Assembly: GCF_000143625.1 (NCBI RefSeq)
Contig: NZ_GL379591.1
Coordinates: 150,150-214,149 of the forward strand
Length of the DNA: 64,000 nt
Source of the DNA: Candidatus Regiella insecticola LSR1
GTDB taxonomy: Bacteria > Pseudomonadota > Gammaproteobacteria > Enterobacterales > Enterobacteriaceae
Reading direction: 5' to 3'
A program made the position numbers and the translations under genes. Numbering within the stretch: the stretch's first letter is position 1; each line of letters starts with the position of its first letter. This document shows positions 38,695-48,819 of the stretch, piece after piece. A model generated the notes under the pieces. The model did not search any database. It was not told the DNA's origin and saw only the letters and a list, made by a program, of their open reading frames with translations.

Positions 38695-38956
38695 AGAGCC
38701 ACCGACCCAACGCGATCAGCACCTGGAAATGATCCAGAACAAGGGGCGACTCGCCTGGCAAACAGCCCTAAACTACGGTCAACGAGTCTTGGTTGAGACC
38801 ATGATGGGGTGTTACAAAACACTGATTGAACCTCGTCTTCGGGCTCGCGGATTGGCTGCACAGAAGACGGAAGCATCGATAGGTGTTGCCGTTCTTAATC
38901 GGCTTTTGGCCGCAGCAAGCACTCATTCCGCCTGTAAGGAAGTGACAGAGTCATAA
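38695..38956 (+). pseudogene. IS5-family transposase C-terminal fragment
   Basis: The frame RDQHLEMIQNKGRLAWQTAL, NYGQRVLVETMMGCYKTLIE and ARGLAAQKTEASIGVAVLNR is the last ~85 residues of an IS5-type enzyme with the catalytic Glu in VET. It belongs to a type not otherwise seen in the window. It truncates the hns-like gene. Confidence 0.8.
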
Positions 38957-39178
38957 CCCCTTGGGGGAAGTAACAACCTTCACACCTCTATGCACCAACG
39001 CCCCCTTTATCAACAAATTCGAGTCACGACCTACATTTTCTATCAGTTTTAGGCATCACAGCCAAGAACGTTAAGCACATGGGAAAAGACTCGCTCATCA
39101 CGGATCAAAGCGTTATGCCCCAAATTTTCATCATGAATGACGATGTTGTTTGCTCCAGTCAATTTGGTACTAGATATT

Positions 39179-40089
39179 AGACCTCTTCGGAAACTATCAT
39201 TTATCTAATTTCCATATTATAAATTGCAGCAATCAGATTAAATCTTAATCCAAAACGTTTTCGCCTGTTTCGATAACGGTCTGATACAATTTTAAATCTT
39301 TTAATCATACCAATGACATGTTCGTTTAATACACGCTGGCTTGATAACGCACGATTGTTGCGTTTATCTTCTTTTGTTAAGGGATTTTTCTTTGTCTTTT
39401 TCTTAGGCAACGCCGAGTTTGAATGAATCTTGCCAAGCCCTTGGTAACCTGTATCGGTAACTGTTTTGATGTCAGGATGTATTCGCACACCAGACTCCTT
39501 AAACAACCTAAAATCATGGCGCCTCCCATTCGTAAAGCTTGTACAGATGACTGCTTTACTTTTTTTATCAACGAGCACTTGTGTTTTTAAGGTGTGTCGT
39601 TTCTTTTTTCCTGAGTAAAACGGCTTTTGTTTTTTTGGGGACGTTCAATCGGCGTTTCTGTGGCATCAATAAGAACCAGCTCATACTCCCTATCCCTTTT
39701 TAATACAGCTTTGCGTCCAGGTAGGGCAAAATCAGGATGCTTTATTAGCGTATTCTCTATCCATTTAATCGTTTCATAGCATGTGCTCTCACTCACGCCA
39801 TAGCTTTGGCTGACATGAAAATAAGTGCGATATTCTCGTATATACTCCAGTGCCATTAATAAGCGCTCTTCTAAACCCCGCTTGGGTTTCCGACCTCCTT
39901 TCCCTTGCTTACTCTTATCTGCTTCATTCAATATCTTTATCATCTTTTCAAATGTACTGCGTTTAACACCCGTTAAGCGACGAAATTTTTCCTCTTCCAG
40001 TACTTTTATTACTTCATATTTCATGGCGGCTCCTTGTTCAGGAGTGTTTTACCAAAATTCCTCATGAATGCTAGTTTCCGAAGAGGTCT
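39179..40089 (-). mobile_element. ISL2-type IS, copy 4, intact
   Basis: 911 bp flanked by ATT on both sides (39176-39178 and 40090-40092), inserted in the lipase gene. Short-type non-coding end as in copies 2 and 5. Confidence 0.92.
39201..40024 (-). CDS. ISL2-type transposase, -1 frameshifted (copy 4)
   Basis: Same frames; slippery heptamer at 39629-39635. It shares with copy 5 the variant GGGAAAGGAGG near codon 40 (copies 1-3 have GGGAAGGGAGG). Confidence 0.9.
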
Positions 40090-40641
40090 ATTGAAACAAC
40101 TTTGTCTGAAGAATTACTAGAACTACTCCCTAACATATCAAAAAATGATCGATCATCTCCGGTTGAGCTAATTGTTGTGTATTTTGTTGGCTCGGGGGTT
40201 TCTGTTCCTTCGTTGAGCTTTCTTATTACATAGGAACTCGATTGCATATCGGCGCCTCCTTGGTCGGAAGTGAATAAGTTATTAATCGTTAAACCGATCC
40301 CTCTTATGCGATCTAAACCGTGGTTGGGGCCAGCTATAGATATCCAATTACGTACCTTTGTTGAACCTCCCCCAAATTTGATAAACCACCTTGTTGGCAA
40401 GCTACCAAACGAATGAGCTACAATATCGACTTTGCTCGCTCCCGTTTCGTTCAACACACTATTGATATAATTATCGAAAAGCGGGCTAAGCTGTTCATTG
40501 GTAGATTTATGAGTATCATTACGATAATCCCAGGCAAATAAATGAGAATTTTGGTACCCAGCTTGATAGAGCTCCAGACACCAGGGTCTGCACCACCCCA
40601 TGTACGAAAACAACAGGAATTGAATTACAATTATAAGTCAT

Positions 40642-40905
40642 CTTAGACCTCCGCAAGAAAATAAATTAAAATAAAGTCAGTGTATAAATAAAGATTAGAT
40701 TTTTTCATCTGACAAACCTATCAGATGTGGGCTGCATAACATCAGATAATAAGGGTATTGGGTGAGCTTCTTGATGGTAATATGCATGCCGCAGGCAATC
40801 GAAATGAATCTCCGTTGTTGCGTAAAGCATTACTGTCAACGCTACTTTTTTTTATCTTAGCACTGACATTACCGATATTATCAGGCATTGCACAGGGTGT
40901 AGTGG
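40642..40905. other. Non-coding stretch upstream of the lipase relic
   Basis: AT-rich, with a small hairpin ATCTGA..TCAGAT near 40710-40730 and a segment (TTGATGGTAATATGCAT, ~40770) resembling ~30105. No ORF of note. Confidence 0.4.
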
Positions 40906-41340
<435 letters not shown>

Positions 41341-41567
41341 GGTAATATCTAATCTTATAGTCTGAATATAAACCTAATTTTTGATAAAACCCTTCCCTAC
41401 TCCATCTCCCCCAGCCGAAGCCTTGCCGTCGACGCGACTTCATTAAATGACGCCTCGCTTTCTTTTCTACCCAATCTTTAACGTAGTTAAAACATCGACT
41501 TGAATTACCGATCCTATAATAATTCACCCAGCCTCTGAGTATCGGATTGATGAGATAAATGACCCGA
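41341..41567 (-). pseudogene. Group II intron maturase C-terminal fragment
   Basis: Minus strand: LINPILRGWVNYYRIGNSSR, CFNYVKDWVEKKARRHLMKS, RRRQGFGWGRWSREGFYQKL, GLYSDYKIRYY. This is the maturase/domain-X end of a reverse transcriptase of a different type from 24349. The RT start at 56.9-57.4 kb may come from the same type. Confidence 0.8.
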
Positions 41568-41985
41568 TCAATCGGTTGCGGTCGTTGCCATCGGGGTGCC
41601 AGTGTCGATATTGATTCCTGAAACGTTCGTTGTGGACATCTGCTGTTGGTGCAACAAAATCGCTGAAGACGAAAGCATAGTATCAGGGTCTTTCCTCCAC
41701 AGGTTAAATACTGAAGTCGTCGGTGAGTAAAGCCCTAACGACAGCGGCTTTTCATATTGCATTGGGGACAATACGCAGAATGTTTGCGATGTTGAAGCAA
41801 CAGTTCAAACCGCCGAGCACTGAAAGAATAATCGGCGATCCCCCACTTTCGAGGGAGAGCGAGTAATTTTTTGAGTATGATCATTTTCAATAGATAAAAA
41901 GTCAGAAAATGATTTATATCTCAGTTAGCTACGGCGTTCAGCACCAACATTATTTGCGGAAGAGCCCAATCTAAAGTAGCGTTGA
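41568..41985 (-). mobile_element. ISL3-family fragment: transposase start plus terminal repeat
   Basis: Holds the first ~100 codons of the transposase and the terminal GGGCTCTTCCGCAAATAATG repeat (inverted, ending ~41970). It keeps the base missing in the 27.1-kb copy (reads AYCPQCNMKSRC). Cut at 41568 by intron maturase sequence. Confidence 0.75.
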
Positions 41986-42404
41986 CAAAAACAGTTTCAG
42001 GCGACAACTACATTGACAAACACCGATCCGGAAGTCAGAAATGCTGGCCGCGAAAAAAAGTAAAAAATACTGATGCGATCCGCAAAAAGTTTGTTAATGT
42101 GATAAATAAACGCGATTACGTAGGTGGATGATCCCGGGCACCCCCGCGATCATCTCCCCCCGCAGCGTATGACCTGTACTGAAATTCCCTTCGTCACAGA
42201 AAAAACGCGTCATCCCGGTCGACGCTCAAAAAATCGCTTGAGGTGCCCCACCGCACGCCCGCGGGCGGTTCGCGTCATATCCATCCAACGGTATTATGGC
42301 ACCGCGCTCCGCCTTCAGCGAGGGATACCGATAGAGAGGAAATGTAATCATGATGGCACCTTATCCGCTAAAAATAAGCGTTTTTAAATGCCAAAGGGGG
42401 ATCG
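41986..42404 (+). other. Phage-derived leader before the spanin genes
   Basis: Non-coding by my reading. It begins with ISL3/IS21-type end motifs (GGCGACAACTACATTGACAA) and ends with ~70 bases (from GAGAGGAAATGTAATCATGA) nearly identical to 30130-30196 before the endolysin chimera. A GC-rich part (42120-42310) with CCCGGG-type motifs has no ORF I trust; an 87-codon frame from 42124 looks like chance. Confidence 0.5.
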
Positions 42405-42803
42405 ATGAACCTGACCTTTAGTTGGCGAACCCTGGTGGGAACGCTGTTACTTATTACCCTGATCACCCTCGCGATGACGATCCAATCTCAGTACCAGGAA
42501 AACCGGCAACTGAAACGATCTAATCAAGCACTGCGCATTGAAAGGGACGCCGCGTGGGCGCAGGTGACTCACTATGAAAAGATTGTTGAGGTTTTTAATA
42601 AAATAGTCGGAGCGACACAGGATGCACACCAAAAGGCCGTTCGGGATTCTTCCCCTCGCATTATCACGATACGGAAGATTATTACGTCGGCGCATTGTGC
42701 ACATTTGCCTGTGCCTGCTGCCGCTGTTAACCGGTTGCGTGCCCACGCAGACCAAATACCTGCCCGCCCCGCGCGTGCTCATCCCCGCCACGTTGCTGGG
42801 TGA
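42405..42803 (+). CDS. Rz-type inner-membrane spanin
   Basis: 132 residues: a short N-terminus, one membrane segment (TLLLITLITLAMTI, residues ~12-26), then a polar coiled-coil region (QENRQLKRSNQALRIERDAA) reaching into the periplasm, with a proline/alanine-rich C-terminus. That is the layout of Rz i-spanins, which fuse inner and outer membranes at phage lysis. The Rz1 frame lies inside and beyond it, the classical overlap. First 58 residues are shared with the endolysin chimera at 30197. Confidence 0.75.
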   Translation: MNLTFSWRTLVGTLLLITLITLAMTIQSQYQENRQLKRSNQALRIERDAAWAQVTHYEKIVEVFNKIVGATQDAHQKAVRDSSPRIITIRKIITSAHCAHLPVPAAAVNRLRAHADQIPARPARAHPRHVAG

Positions 42804-42957
42804 CTGTCAGGTGCCGGTCATCCCTGAGCACATGACGTGGGGCGATAGTGTGCTACTGAATGAGCAACTGCTGCTGGCTCTGGAGCAGTGCAATCAAGAT
42901 AAGGCGGCGTTAAGGCAGATTGAGACAATGAACAATCCCCGACACACTGCTAAATGA
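42622..42957 (+). CDS. Rz1-type outer-membrane spanin lipoprotein
   Basis: Overlaps Rz in the +1 frame. A basic start (LLRRRIVHICLC) leads to the lipobox LLTG-C, then a proline-rich mature part (VPTQTKYLPAPRVLIP) and CNQDKAALRQIETM. The 111-residue reading from 42622 is long at its N-terminus; the true start is probably nearer the RRR stretch at about 42676-42690, where only non-ATG codons are available. Works with Rz. Confidence 0.7.
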   Translation: MHTKRPFGILPLALSRYGRLLRRRIVHICLCLLPLLTGCVPTQTKYLPAPRVLIPATLLGDCQVPVIPEHMTWGDSVLLNEQLLLALEQCNQDKAALRQIETMNNPRHTAK

Positions 42958-43066
42958 GGTAAAAACAGGGCGATTGACGGAATAGAGATATACCGTGCAC
43001 CGATGGCTAATGCTTAAAGCGAGTTTATTTAAAAACCCGTGATTCTTCCGCCGGATATTACCAGTA

Positions 43067-43846
43067 TTAAGTATTCCAACGTGAACGACTCGACCCAACA
43101 ACAAGTACATTGACTCGCTTGGGCAGGTACACGCAGCCCTTATCAGCTAAACCTTTTACAAAGTCATTACCGATTTCTTTCCGCAGGATATTGATTGCCC
43201 CATTCACATCCGCGTTTAGCAAGCGTCCGTTTGATGTCACGTATAATCCGCATTACGTTTACCTGAAAATACCTTTTCCCCAACATCGTCGTAATTTGGT
43301 ATAGAGTCACAATCCAAAGCGCTCGCTTTGCTGGTGTAACTTTCCTCTCTTACAATCACAGTGAGCCCGGTTTCATCGGCTTTATAGTGAATCATCTCGA
43401 TAAGCCTGGCATGAGGAATGCTGACAAATTTTTGGTTATTCAGCTTGCCGATGTTAATGGATTTTTTCCATTCGGCGTTGTGACCAATAACAAGGGTTCC
43501 TGCGTCGGCCATCAAAGCGTAATTGATAATGAAACGACTCACCTTGTAGGAGATAATCATTTATCCAGCATAATCGTTTAACTGATTTAATCATCTTCCC
43601 GTTAACCAGAACAGGTTGAACAGCTGGCTGGTTTGAAATAAGGGTGGCAAGATTATTGATGCCTAAAGCATTGCTCTTATTCAGCAAGACGTTAGGCATT
43701 GACTTGAACTTATAAACCAACTCAACGAAGAAGGCATTGCCTGTTGGCACGAATCTAACATCCTGAACAATTGTGTCGTCACCCGCTTTACTGTTTACAA
43801 TTTGATTGCCACAACAGGTAACAATTATAGGTTTCATTCTTAACAA
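43067..43846 (-). pseudogene. IS200/IS605-family TnpB remnant, copy 1
   Basis: Minus strand. N-terminal frame has the RuvC-I block NALGINNLATLISN; then a deletion plus shift near 43580; the second frame reads FIINYALMADAGTLVIGHNA, EWKKSINIG, IVREESYTSKASALDCDSIP; after another shift near 43245 the end is GLYVTSNGRLLNADVNGAIN with the last RuvC Asp. TnpB proteins are RNA-guided nucleases. This copy is broken in at least two places and lacks the N-terminal domain. Confidence 0.85.
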
Positions 43847-44105
43847 TGAGGCGAATAGCCGTAGAGAGACTGCATTGGCTATTAGGTAATCAGCTAGGTC
43901 TTTTGGTTTGCCATGAAATGCACAATATCATAAAGTATTATATGAACGCATCCCGTTTGCCAAGGCTTCCGGTTGTTTTGACTAAAAAAGGTTCGGTTGC
44001 AGCTTTATATTCGGCCTTATTGCAATTGCAGCAAATAGCACTGCTGCGGGCCCCGATGAAATCCGCTGACTCACACCTCATTTCCTCAACGAGCTTTAAG
44101 CTCAG
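43847..44105. other. Stretch between TnpB and IS110 relics
   Basis: The first ~50 bases (GGCGAATAGCCGTAGAGAGA..) recur inverted at 51890-51925 before TnpB copy 2, so they belong to the IS200/IS605 element. The rest has no convincing ORF. Confidence 0.5.
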
Positions 44106-44129
44106 GACCTTATTCAGATACCGTCTTGC

Positions 44130-45022
44130 TTATGTCTTGGCAAGGGCTATTTTTGCATCAAAAGGAATACATGATTTCAGCACGCCATACGCTAGTTGGA
44201 GTAATTTACGCATTGCTGCACAGACACCAACTTTGCCCCCTTTATTCCGTTTTACCAATCTTTCCCATTGAGACTTTATTATTGGGTTGTGAGTGATTGA
44301 GGTAAGGGCTGGCATGTACAGCGCTTTTCTGAGTTCTGTACACCCGACTTTTGAAAGGCGGCTTCGCCCTTTAAATACGCCAGATTCGCACAGTTTCGGA
44401 TTAAGGCCTGCGTAGGCGACGATTTGCTTGCTGCTCGTGAATTGTGATACATCACCGATAAACGCCAATAAAGTGGCACTCAATATTTCGCCTATACCGG
44501 GAATACTTTTCAATAACTGCTTGTTCTTTTTTAGCTCAGGAGTCTCATCGATATGCTTTTTAATCTTCTGTTTTATCTCGATTATTTGTTTTTCTAATGC
44601 GCTAATACTGTCTGTCAGAGAAGGGTGAACTATTTCATCAGCCACCATTTTTCGGTTAGATTCCATCCGTTTCATTTCTTCTAAATGATTAAGACGACGC
44701 ATCAAAGCCATAAGCTGGCGTTCACTCAACGGAGCAGAGAACCAGAGTTTTGGCGTATGAAGCGCACAATAACGTGCAATCATCTTTGCATCCCCTTTAT
44801 CCGTCTTATTACGGTTCAGCTCGCTCTGAGAAAACGCATGAATACGGGCCGGATTTTCCACACTGACGTCAATACGATTATCAACCAAAAAAGTGGCTAA
44901 CGGCACACTGTAATTACTGGTTGCTTCCAGACAAATGTGGCACTCACCGTAAGGAGCTCGTCGATAAAGTGGATCTGAATCACATGTTTTGCGATATCTA
45001 CGCCAACCGGTGTATATTTCAT
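44130..45022 (-). pseudogene. IS110-family transposase, hybrid with frameshift
   Basis: Minus strand. The start MKYTPVGVDIAKHVIQIHFI is the type of the 33-kb copy; after a deletion and shift (~44950) the body is the other IS110 type: GECHICLEATSNYSVPLATF, LNRNKTDKGDAKMIARYCAL, LLKSIPGIGEILSATLLAFI, IVAYAGLNPKLCESG. This looks like recombination between two IS110 elements. The 258-residue body (44130-44906) is open. Confidence 0.8.
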
Positions 45023-45189
45023 TTTGCGGGTCCTCCAGTTTTTGGGAGCACTAGGCATCCCGTATGGGCACAATGATGCCGAAAATCTGTGAGGATCCAC
45101 ACCTCACTTTTCAGTCTCGAGCCCTTGATTAAGTGGTTGGGATGCGTTCATTACATTTACTCATTTTAGTGTTGAGAATCAACGTGGTT

Positions 45190-45580
45190 ATTAGATCTCA
45201 TTATTACTGTGTCTATAAGATGAACTACCACTTAGTGTTAGTTACAAAATACCGAAATAAGTGCTTCACGGGTGAGTTACTGGAGGAAATGTTCAGGGAA
45301 CAGTGCAAAAAGTGATATGTCAGTGTTTTAGAGTTTGGTGGCAAAGCTGACCACGTTCACCTTATGTTGGAGATGCACCCAAATATCGAACCAGCAAGGC
45401 TCATTAATAGCCTGAAGACGGTGAGCAGCCGACTTTATTCGTAAGGAGTTTTCAAAGCACCTTGCAGTGTACTACTGGAAACCTGTTTTATGGGCGAGGA
45501 CTCACTGCTTGATAACCGCAGGGGGTGCTCCACTTAGCATTCTGAAAGACTACATACAGAATCAAGATAAACCAAAGTGA
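45190..45580 (+). pseudogene. IS200/IS605 TnpA (Y1 HUH transposase) remnant
   Basis: RSHYYCVYKMNYHLVLVTKY then RNKCFTGELLEEMFREQC, followed by a stop (45313-45315), then LEFGGKADHVHLMLEMHPNI with the HUH motif (HVHL), LINSLKTVSSRLYS, a second stop and shift, and finally APLSILKDYIQNQDKPK with the catalytic Tyr. Inactive. Sequence after its end (45627-45665) matches 51845-51885 inverted. Confidence 0.88.
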
Positions 45581-45830
45581 TTAGCGGGCGCTATCCATCT
45601 CACACTAAACTAACTCGCTAGCTATGGACGGAGAATTTCGCGCAAACTGTTAAATAAGTTTTTATTTTGTCCAACTTTTTGGGGTCAGTACATTCTTAGA
45701 AAGATTGAATCACTGGATTACTCAACCAATTTGATTGGGAGCAATTTTACGCTCAGTGATTATGGTAGTCTCGGATTACACATGTACTAAAATGACTTCA
45801 CCTTTCTGGTTATGGGATTCACTGGCAATA

Positions 45831-46925
45831 GGGAAACCCTGAAGAACCTCCCATAAAAGTTTATATTTGGCGCTAGTAGCACTAATTTTTAAAGTCATTG
45901 GATAGAAAAGGAGGTCAATGCGCTCTTTTTTACGGTATACAGATACTAGCTACACTTTTTTCAGTATCAAGGGTCAATTAGGGGCGACAAAACAAAATTT
46001 TTCTAGCGAGAAAGAGATGGGTCAAAGCAAATAAGCTAAATAATTGCGCCGTATTTTTAGCTAAACCTTTGTAACGCACTTTTCTAAAGTTCAACTGGCA
46101 TTTTAATACACGGAAGGGGTGTTCTACTTTAGCCCGGATTTTCGCGTTGAGACTTTGCTGATGCCGATGTTTTTCCCATACCTGCTGCTCCTGCCCGGGC
46201 AAGGCCAATACCCTCCGTCGGGGGATGTGCCAGGTGACCACGCGATGTTGATGTTCGCGGCGTCGCGTCACGCCTATTATAACCGACATTACCATGAACA
46301 ATCTCTTCTTGGCCGTGAAGAAGGTGATGAACTTGCGTCACATCGGCTACATTCGCCGAAGTTCCCACCAGGGAATGCACCAGCCCCGTCTGTGCATCCA
46401 CGCCGATATGCGCTTTCATGCCAAAGTAGCACTGATTGCCTTTACGGGTGGCTTTCATGTCTGGGTCACGAGTATTTTGCCGGTTTTTAGTTGAACTGGG
46501 TGCATGAATAATCGTAGCATCGACAATGCTACCCCGTTTGATAAGTAGCTGAAGCGAAGCTAAATGCGTATTAACTTCTTCAAACAGCGCTTCGCTTAAA
46601 TGATGTTTTTCCAGCAAATTGACGTAATAAGGGGATGTCGGTCGTATAACACTTCTTCCATCGATAAATCAGCATAATTAAACCCATTTTGTAAAAAATA
46701 AATCCGCAACATCATCTCTAAAGGTTTCGCTGGTCTACCGCCTTTAGGGTTTGCCTTGGGATAATGGCGACTGAGTTTGGCCAGAATTTTTTCCCAGGGA
46801 ACTATCGTATTCATTTGCGCTAAAAAGTCGGCTCTTCTCGTCGATTTCGTTTTCATTTCACTATTAACCTAAAAAAATTATTGGTAATAGAATAGACTAC
46901 TTTTATCGGTTCTTCAGGGTTTCCC
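45831..46925 (-). mobile_element. IS5-family element with degraded transposase
   Basis: Inverted ends GGGAAACCCTGAAGAACC at 45831 and, inverted, at ~46925. The minus-strand transposase is in three frames: 46596-46856 (MKTKSTRRADFLAQMNTIVP, PLEMMLRIYFLQNGFNYADL), 46129-46617 (SIVDATIIHAPSSTKN, GNQCYFGMKAHIGVDAQTGL) and 45978-46301 (RAKVEHPFRVLKCQLNFRKV). The DDE residues survive, but two frameshifts silence it. Confidence 0.85.
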
Positions 46926-46945
46926 TAAGACTTTAGTATTCAAAG

Positions 46946-47197
46946 TTACATTTCGCGTTTTAATTGCATGGAAGCTGCAAGGAAAGGAGGAGTTGGCATC
47001 GATTCGTAGGTCACACTGTTTTCTGGTCTGGATGGTTTAGCTTTCTGTACAGTAAGCTTTTGTGGTGTGCAAGCTTTAATGGGAAAAGGTCTACCCGGCC
47101 ATACTTTACAAACTGGCGTTTCTTTTTGAGCAGCTAAGACAGGTATGGACGATAGTAGAATAGGCAATATCTTTAAATAAGTCTTTATTTTGTTCAT
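46946..47197 (-). CDS. Small secreted protein of unknown function
   Basis: 83 residues from MNKIKTYLKILPILLSSIPV; the ATG at 47197 is preferred to 47212 because GGGGGT stands just before it. A signal peptide with likely cleavage at VLAA-QKE (about residue 23) precedes a short basic, proline-rich mature part with one cysteine pair (CKVWPGRPFPIKAC) and TYESMPTPPF. No family recognised. It is intact among IS debris. Host-interaction peptide is a possibility only. Confidence 0.55.
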   Translation of the reverse strand: MNKIKTYLKILPILLSSIPVLAAQKETPVCKVWPGRPFPIKACTPQKLTVQKAKPSRPENSVTYESMPTPPFLAASMQLKREM

Positions 47198-47212
47198 GTA
47201 ATACCCCCACAA

Positions 47213-47462
47213 TCGATCTTGATGTGACCATACCCCAGCGGTTTATTAATCATAGTTACAATAGAATTGCTTGCCAATATTATTTAACACTGATTGCCCA
47301 TAAAAAAGCCCTCGCTCAATCCCTAACGCAGACGCCAGTTCGGCGGCGGATGGGTTACAGCTAGCTCCTCTTTACTTTTTCAGAGATGTAGCCTTACCCA
47401 ATTTGTCGTTATCAGGAGGACACGCTTCTCACGATTTGTTATCCCGCGTATACCCAGTGTGA
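47213..47462. other. Non-coding stretch
   Basis: No supported gene. AT-rich at first; the 47.3-47.45 kb part has short open frames without RBS. Nothing further seen. Confidence 0.4.
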
Positions 47463-47608
47463 GGTTCTTCCGCAAATAATGTTGGTGCTAAAGACAGTTC
47501 AACGCGCCGGTCACTGAAGAAATAACAGGCGATCCCCTATCCTTGGGGTAGAACGAGTAATTTTTTAGCATGATCATTTTCACGGATAAAAAGTCAGAAA
47601 ATGATTTA
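47463..47608. repeat. ISL3 terminal fragment
   Basis: CTTCCGCAAATAATGTTGG and, 100 bases on, TGATCATTTTCACGGATAAAAAG then AGTCAGAAAATGATTTATAT match the terminal ~150 bases of the ISL3 copy at 41.8-41.97 kb. Only this end remains. Confidence 0.7.
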
Positions 47609-47610
47609 TA

Positions 47611-47855
47611 TAGCTCTGTTAATAAAGTTTATTTATTGAATTATAATGCTTTTAATGAAAATGTCACGGTGCTTTAAAACGGTTATGAGAAAAAAATAGT
47701 GTTGTCTGTTATCGCCAGAATCACTGATAAAGCTCAAATTGTTTCGCTAGCAAAAAATGGTTACCCTGTTTTTTAAATAAGCTCCTTTTACTCATAATCT
47801 TTTAAAATTATATTAATTTCAATAAATTGATTAATATTACTTTGTTAACAGTGCA
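47611..47855. repeat. MITE-like element with ends of the 50-kb IS5-type element
   Basis: Right end ACTTTGTTAACAGTGC (47840-47855) equals the terminal repeat of 49750-50607; the left end GCTCTGTTAATAAAGT (47611-47626) is an imperfect inverse. The ~215-bp interior has no transposase. Probably an internally deleted, trans-mobilisable relative. Confidence 0.6.
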
Positions 47856-47965
47856 TTATCTGTTAGGTTTCTTGACGCAATTGGCCATTAGTTAACGGTT
47901 GTTGTTGACATGGGTTGTATTCACTCTCTGCCGATACGCTCTGCATCCGTGTTTAATGGCCGTCA

Positions 47966-48814
47966 CTAAGTCACCCTCGATCGATAACTGTCCCAGGTAA
48001 ACGCCAGTGTGCAGCCCCCGCCCTCGTTCATCCGATCCATCACACGTTCCCCCATAAACTGCGCTAAGGCCTCTTTTGGCAGATTACTGAGCAAAATGGT
48101 CGGTTTCATCCCTTCGTACCGATTGTTGATGATGTCAAACAAGATAATTTTCTCTGTGTCAGAGCCAAATTGAACGCCTATTTCATCAATGATTAACAAC
48201 TCTGGTGAGATGTGCATCCGCAGCACCTCGGCCTCTGTCATCTGCGTCGGCTTAGTCCAGGTTGATTTATATAATCGCACCAAGTGCAGGGCTGAGGTGA
48301 ACAGTGCCGATGCCTGGTAGGTAGTGATAACATGCTGAGCAATGGCCAGCGCTAAGTGGTTTTTGCCTGTGCCGGGTTTGCCACACATCACTATCCCCCC
48401 GCCTTGTTTGAGTCGTTCAGGCCACTGATTGGCGTAGGCTTGACACACTTTCAGGCAGTGCGCAGCCTCTTTATTGATGGGCTCAAAATTATTCAACGTC
48501 GCTGATTGAAAACGTGGGGGCAAATTCAAACCCTGCATCAAGCGGATAATCTGTTGCTCAGAGAGACGTTTATCGTTTTCCTGTTGAGCTTGCCGAAGCG
48601 CCGCAATTTTATCTCGAATACAGTCTGGGCAGGCTGAATGGCTGGCGACACAGCTAATCACATTGAATTCTCGAATACGCTGTTCATAAGACCCATGTTT
48701 TTTACAGTAGGCATTTTGGGTAAACACGGCGGTGTTGGGAATAGCCATCGGTGGCTGCGCAAGGGCAAGGAGATGCTTTTCCAGACACGTGATTTCTTCC
48801 TGATAATCAAGCAT
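47966..48814 (-). CDS. DnaC-like phage helicase loader (AAA+)
   Basis: 282 residues from the ATG at 48814, chosen for GGAG 8 bases upstream; a GTG at 48823 overlaps the upstream stop. An N-terminal zinc-type cluster (CKKHG, CVASHSACPDC) is followed by Walker A GKPGTGKNHLALAIAQ, Walker B LLIIDEIGVQFGS, sensor-I ILLSNLP and a basic arginine end. It resembles DnaC and the phage loaders that bring DnaB to the replication origin. It pairs with the upstream O-like gene as in lambdoid phages. Walker A has N where DnaC has T/S after GK (GTGKNH), which could weaken Mg/ATP binding. Confidence 0.88.
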   Translation of the reverse strand: MLDYQEEITCLEKHLLALAQPPMAIPNTAVFTQNAYCKKHGSYEQRIREFNVISCVASHSACPDCIRDKIAALRQAQQENDKRLSEQQIIRLMQGLNLPPRFQSATLNNFEPINKEAAHCLKVCQAYANQWPERLKQGGGIVMCGKPGTGKNHLALAIAQHVITTYQASALFTSALHLVRLYKSTWTKPTQMTEAEVLRMHISPELLIIDEIGVQFGSDTEKIILFDIINNRYEGMKPTILLSNLPKEALAQFMGERVMDRMNEGGGCTLAFTWDSYRSRVT

Positions 48815-48819
48815 GGTTA

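Larger units (their letters stand above)
39049..40641 (-). pseudogene. Triacylglycerol lipase-type alpha/beta hydrolase, split by IS copy 4
   Basis: Minus strand. Start MTYNCNSIPVVFVHG (oxyanion-loop HG); one or more shifts around 40600 garble GADPGVWSS; then WDYRNDTHKS, the nucleophile elbow VDIVAHSFGS, WISIAGPNHGLDRIRG. The IS (39179-40089) splits the codons after SDKVVSI; coding resumes at 39178 as SSTKLTGANNIVIHDENLGH, with the catalytic His, to the stop at 39049. Duplicated ATT flanks the insert. The N-terminal region has no obvious secretion signal. Frameshift plus IS make it non-functional. Confidence 0.82.

Noticed and set aside
42124..42387. 87-codon frame before the spanin genes
   Set aside because: Arginine/proline-rich composition typical of chance frames in GC-rich DNA; it overlaps the leader shared with 30130-30196 at its end.
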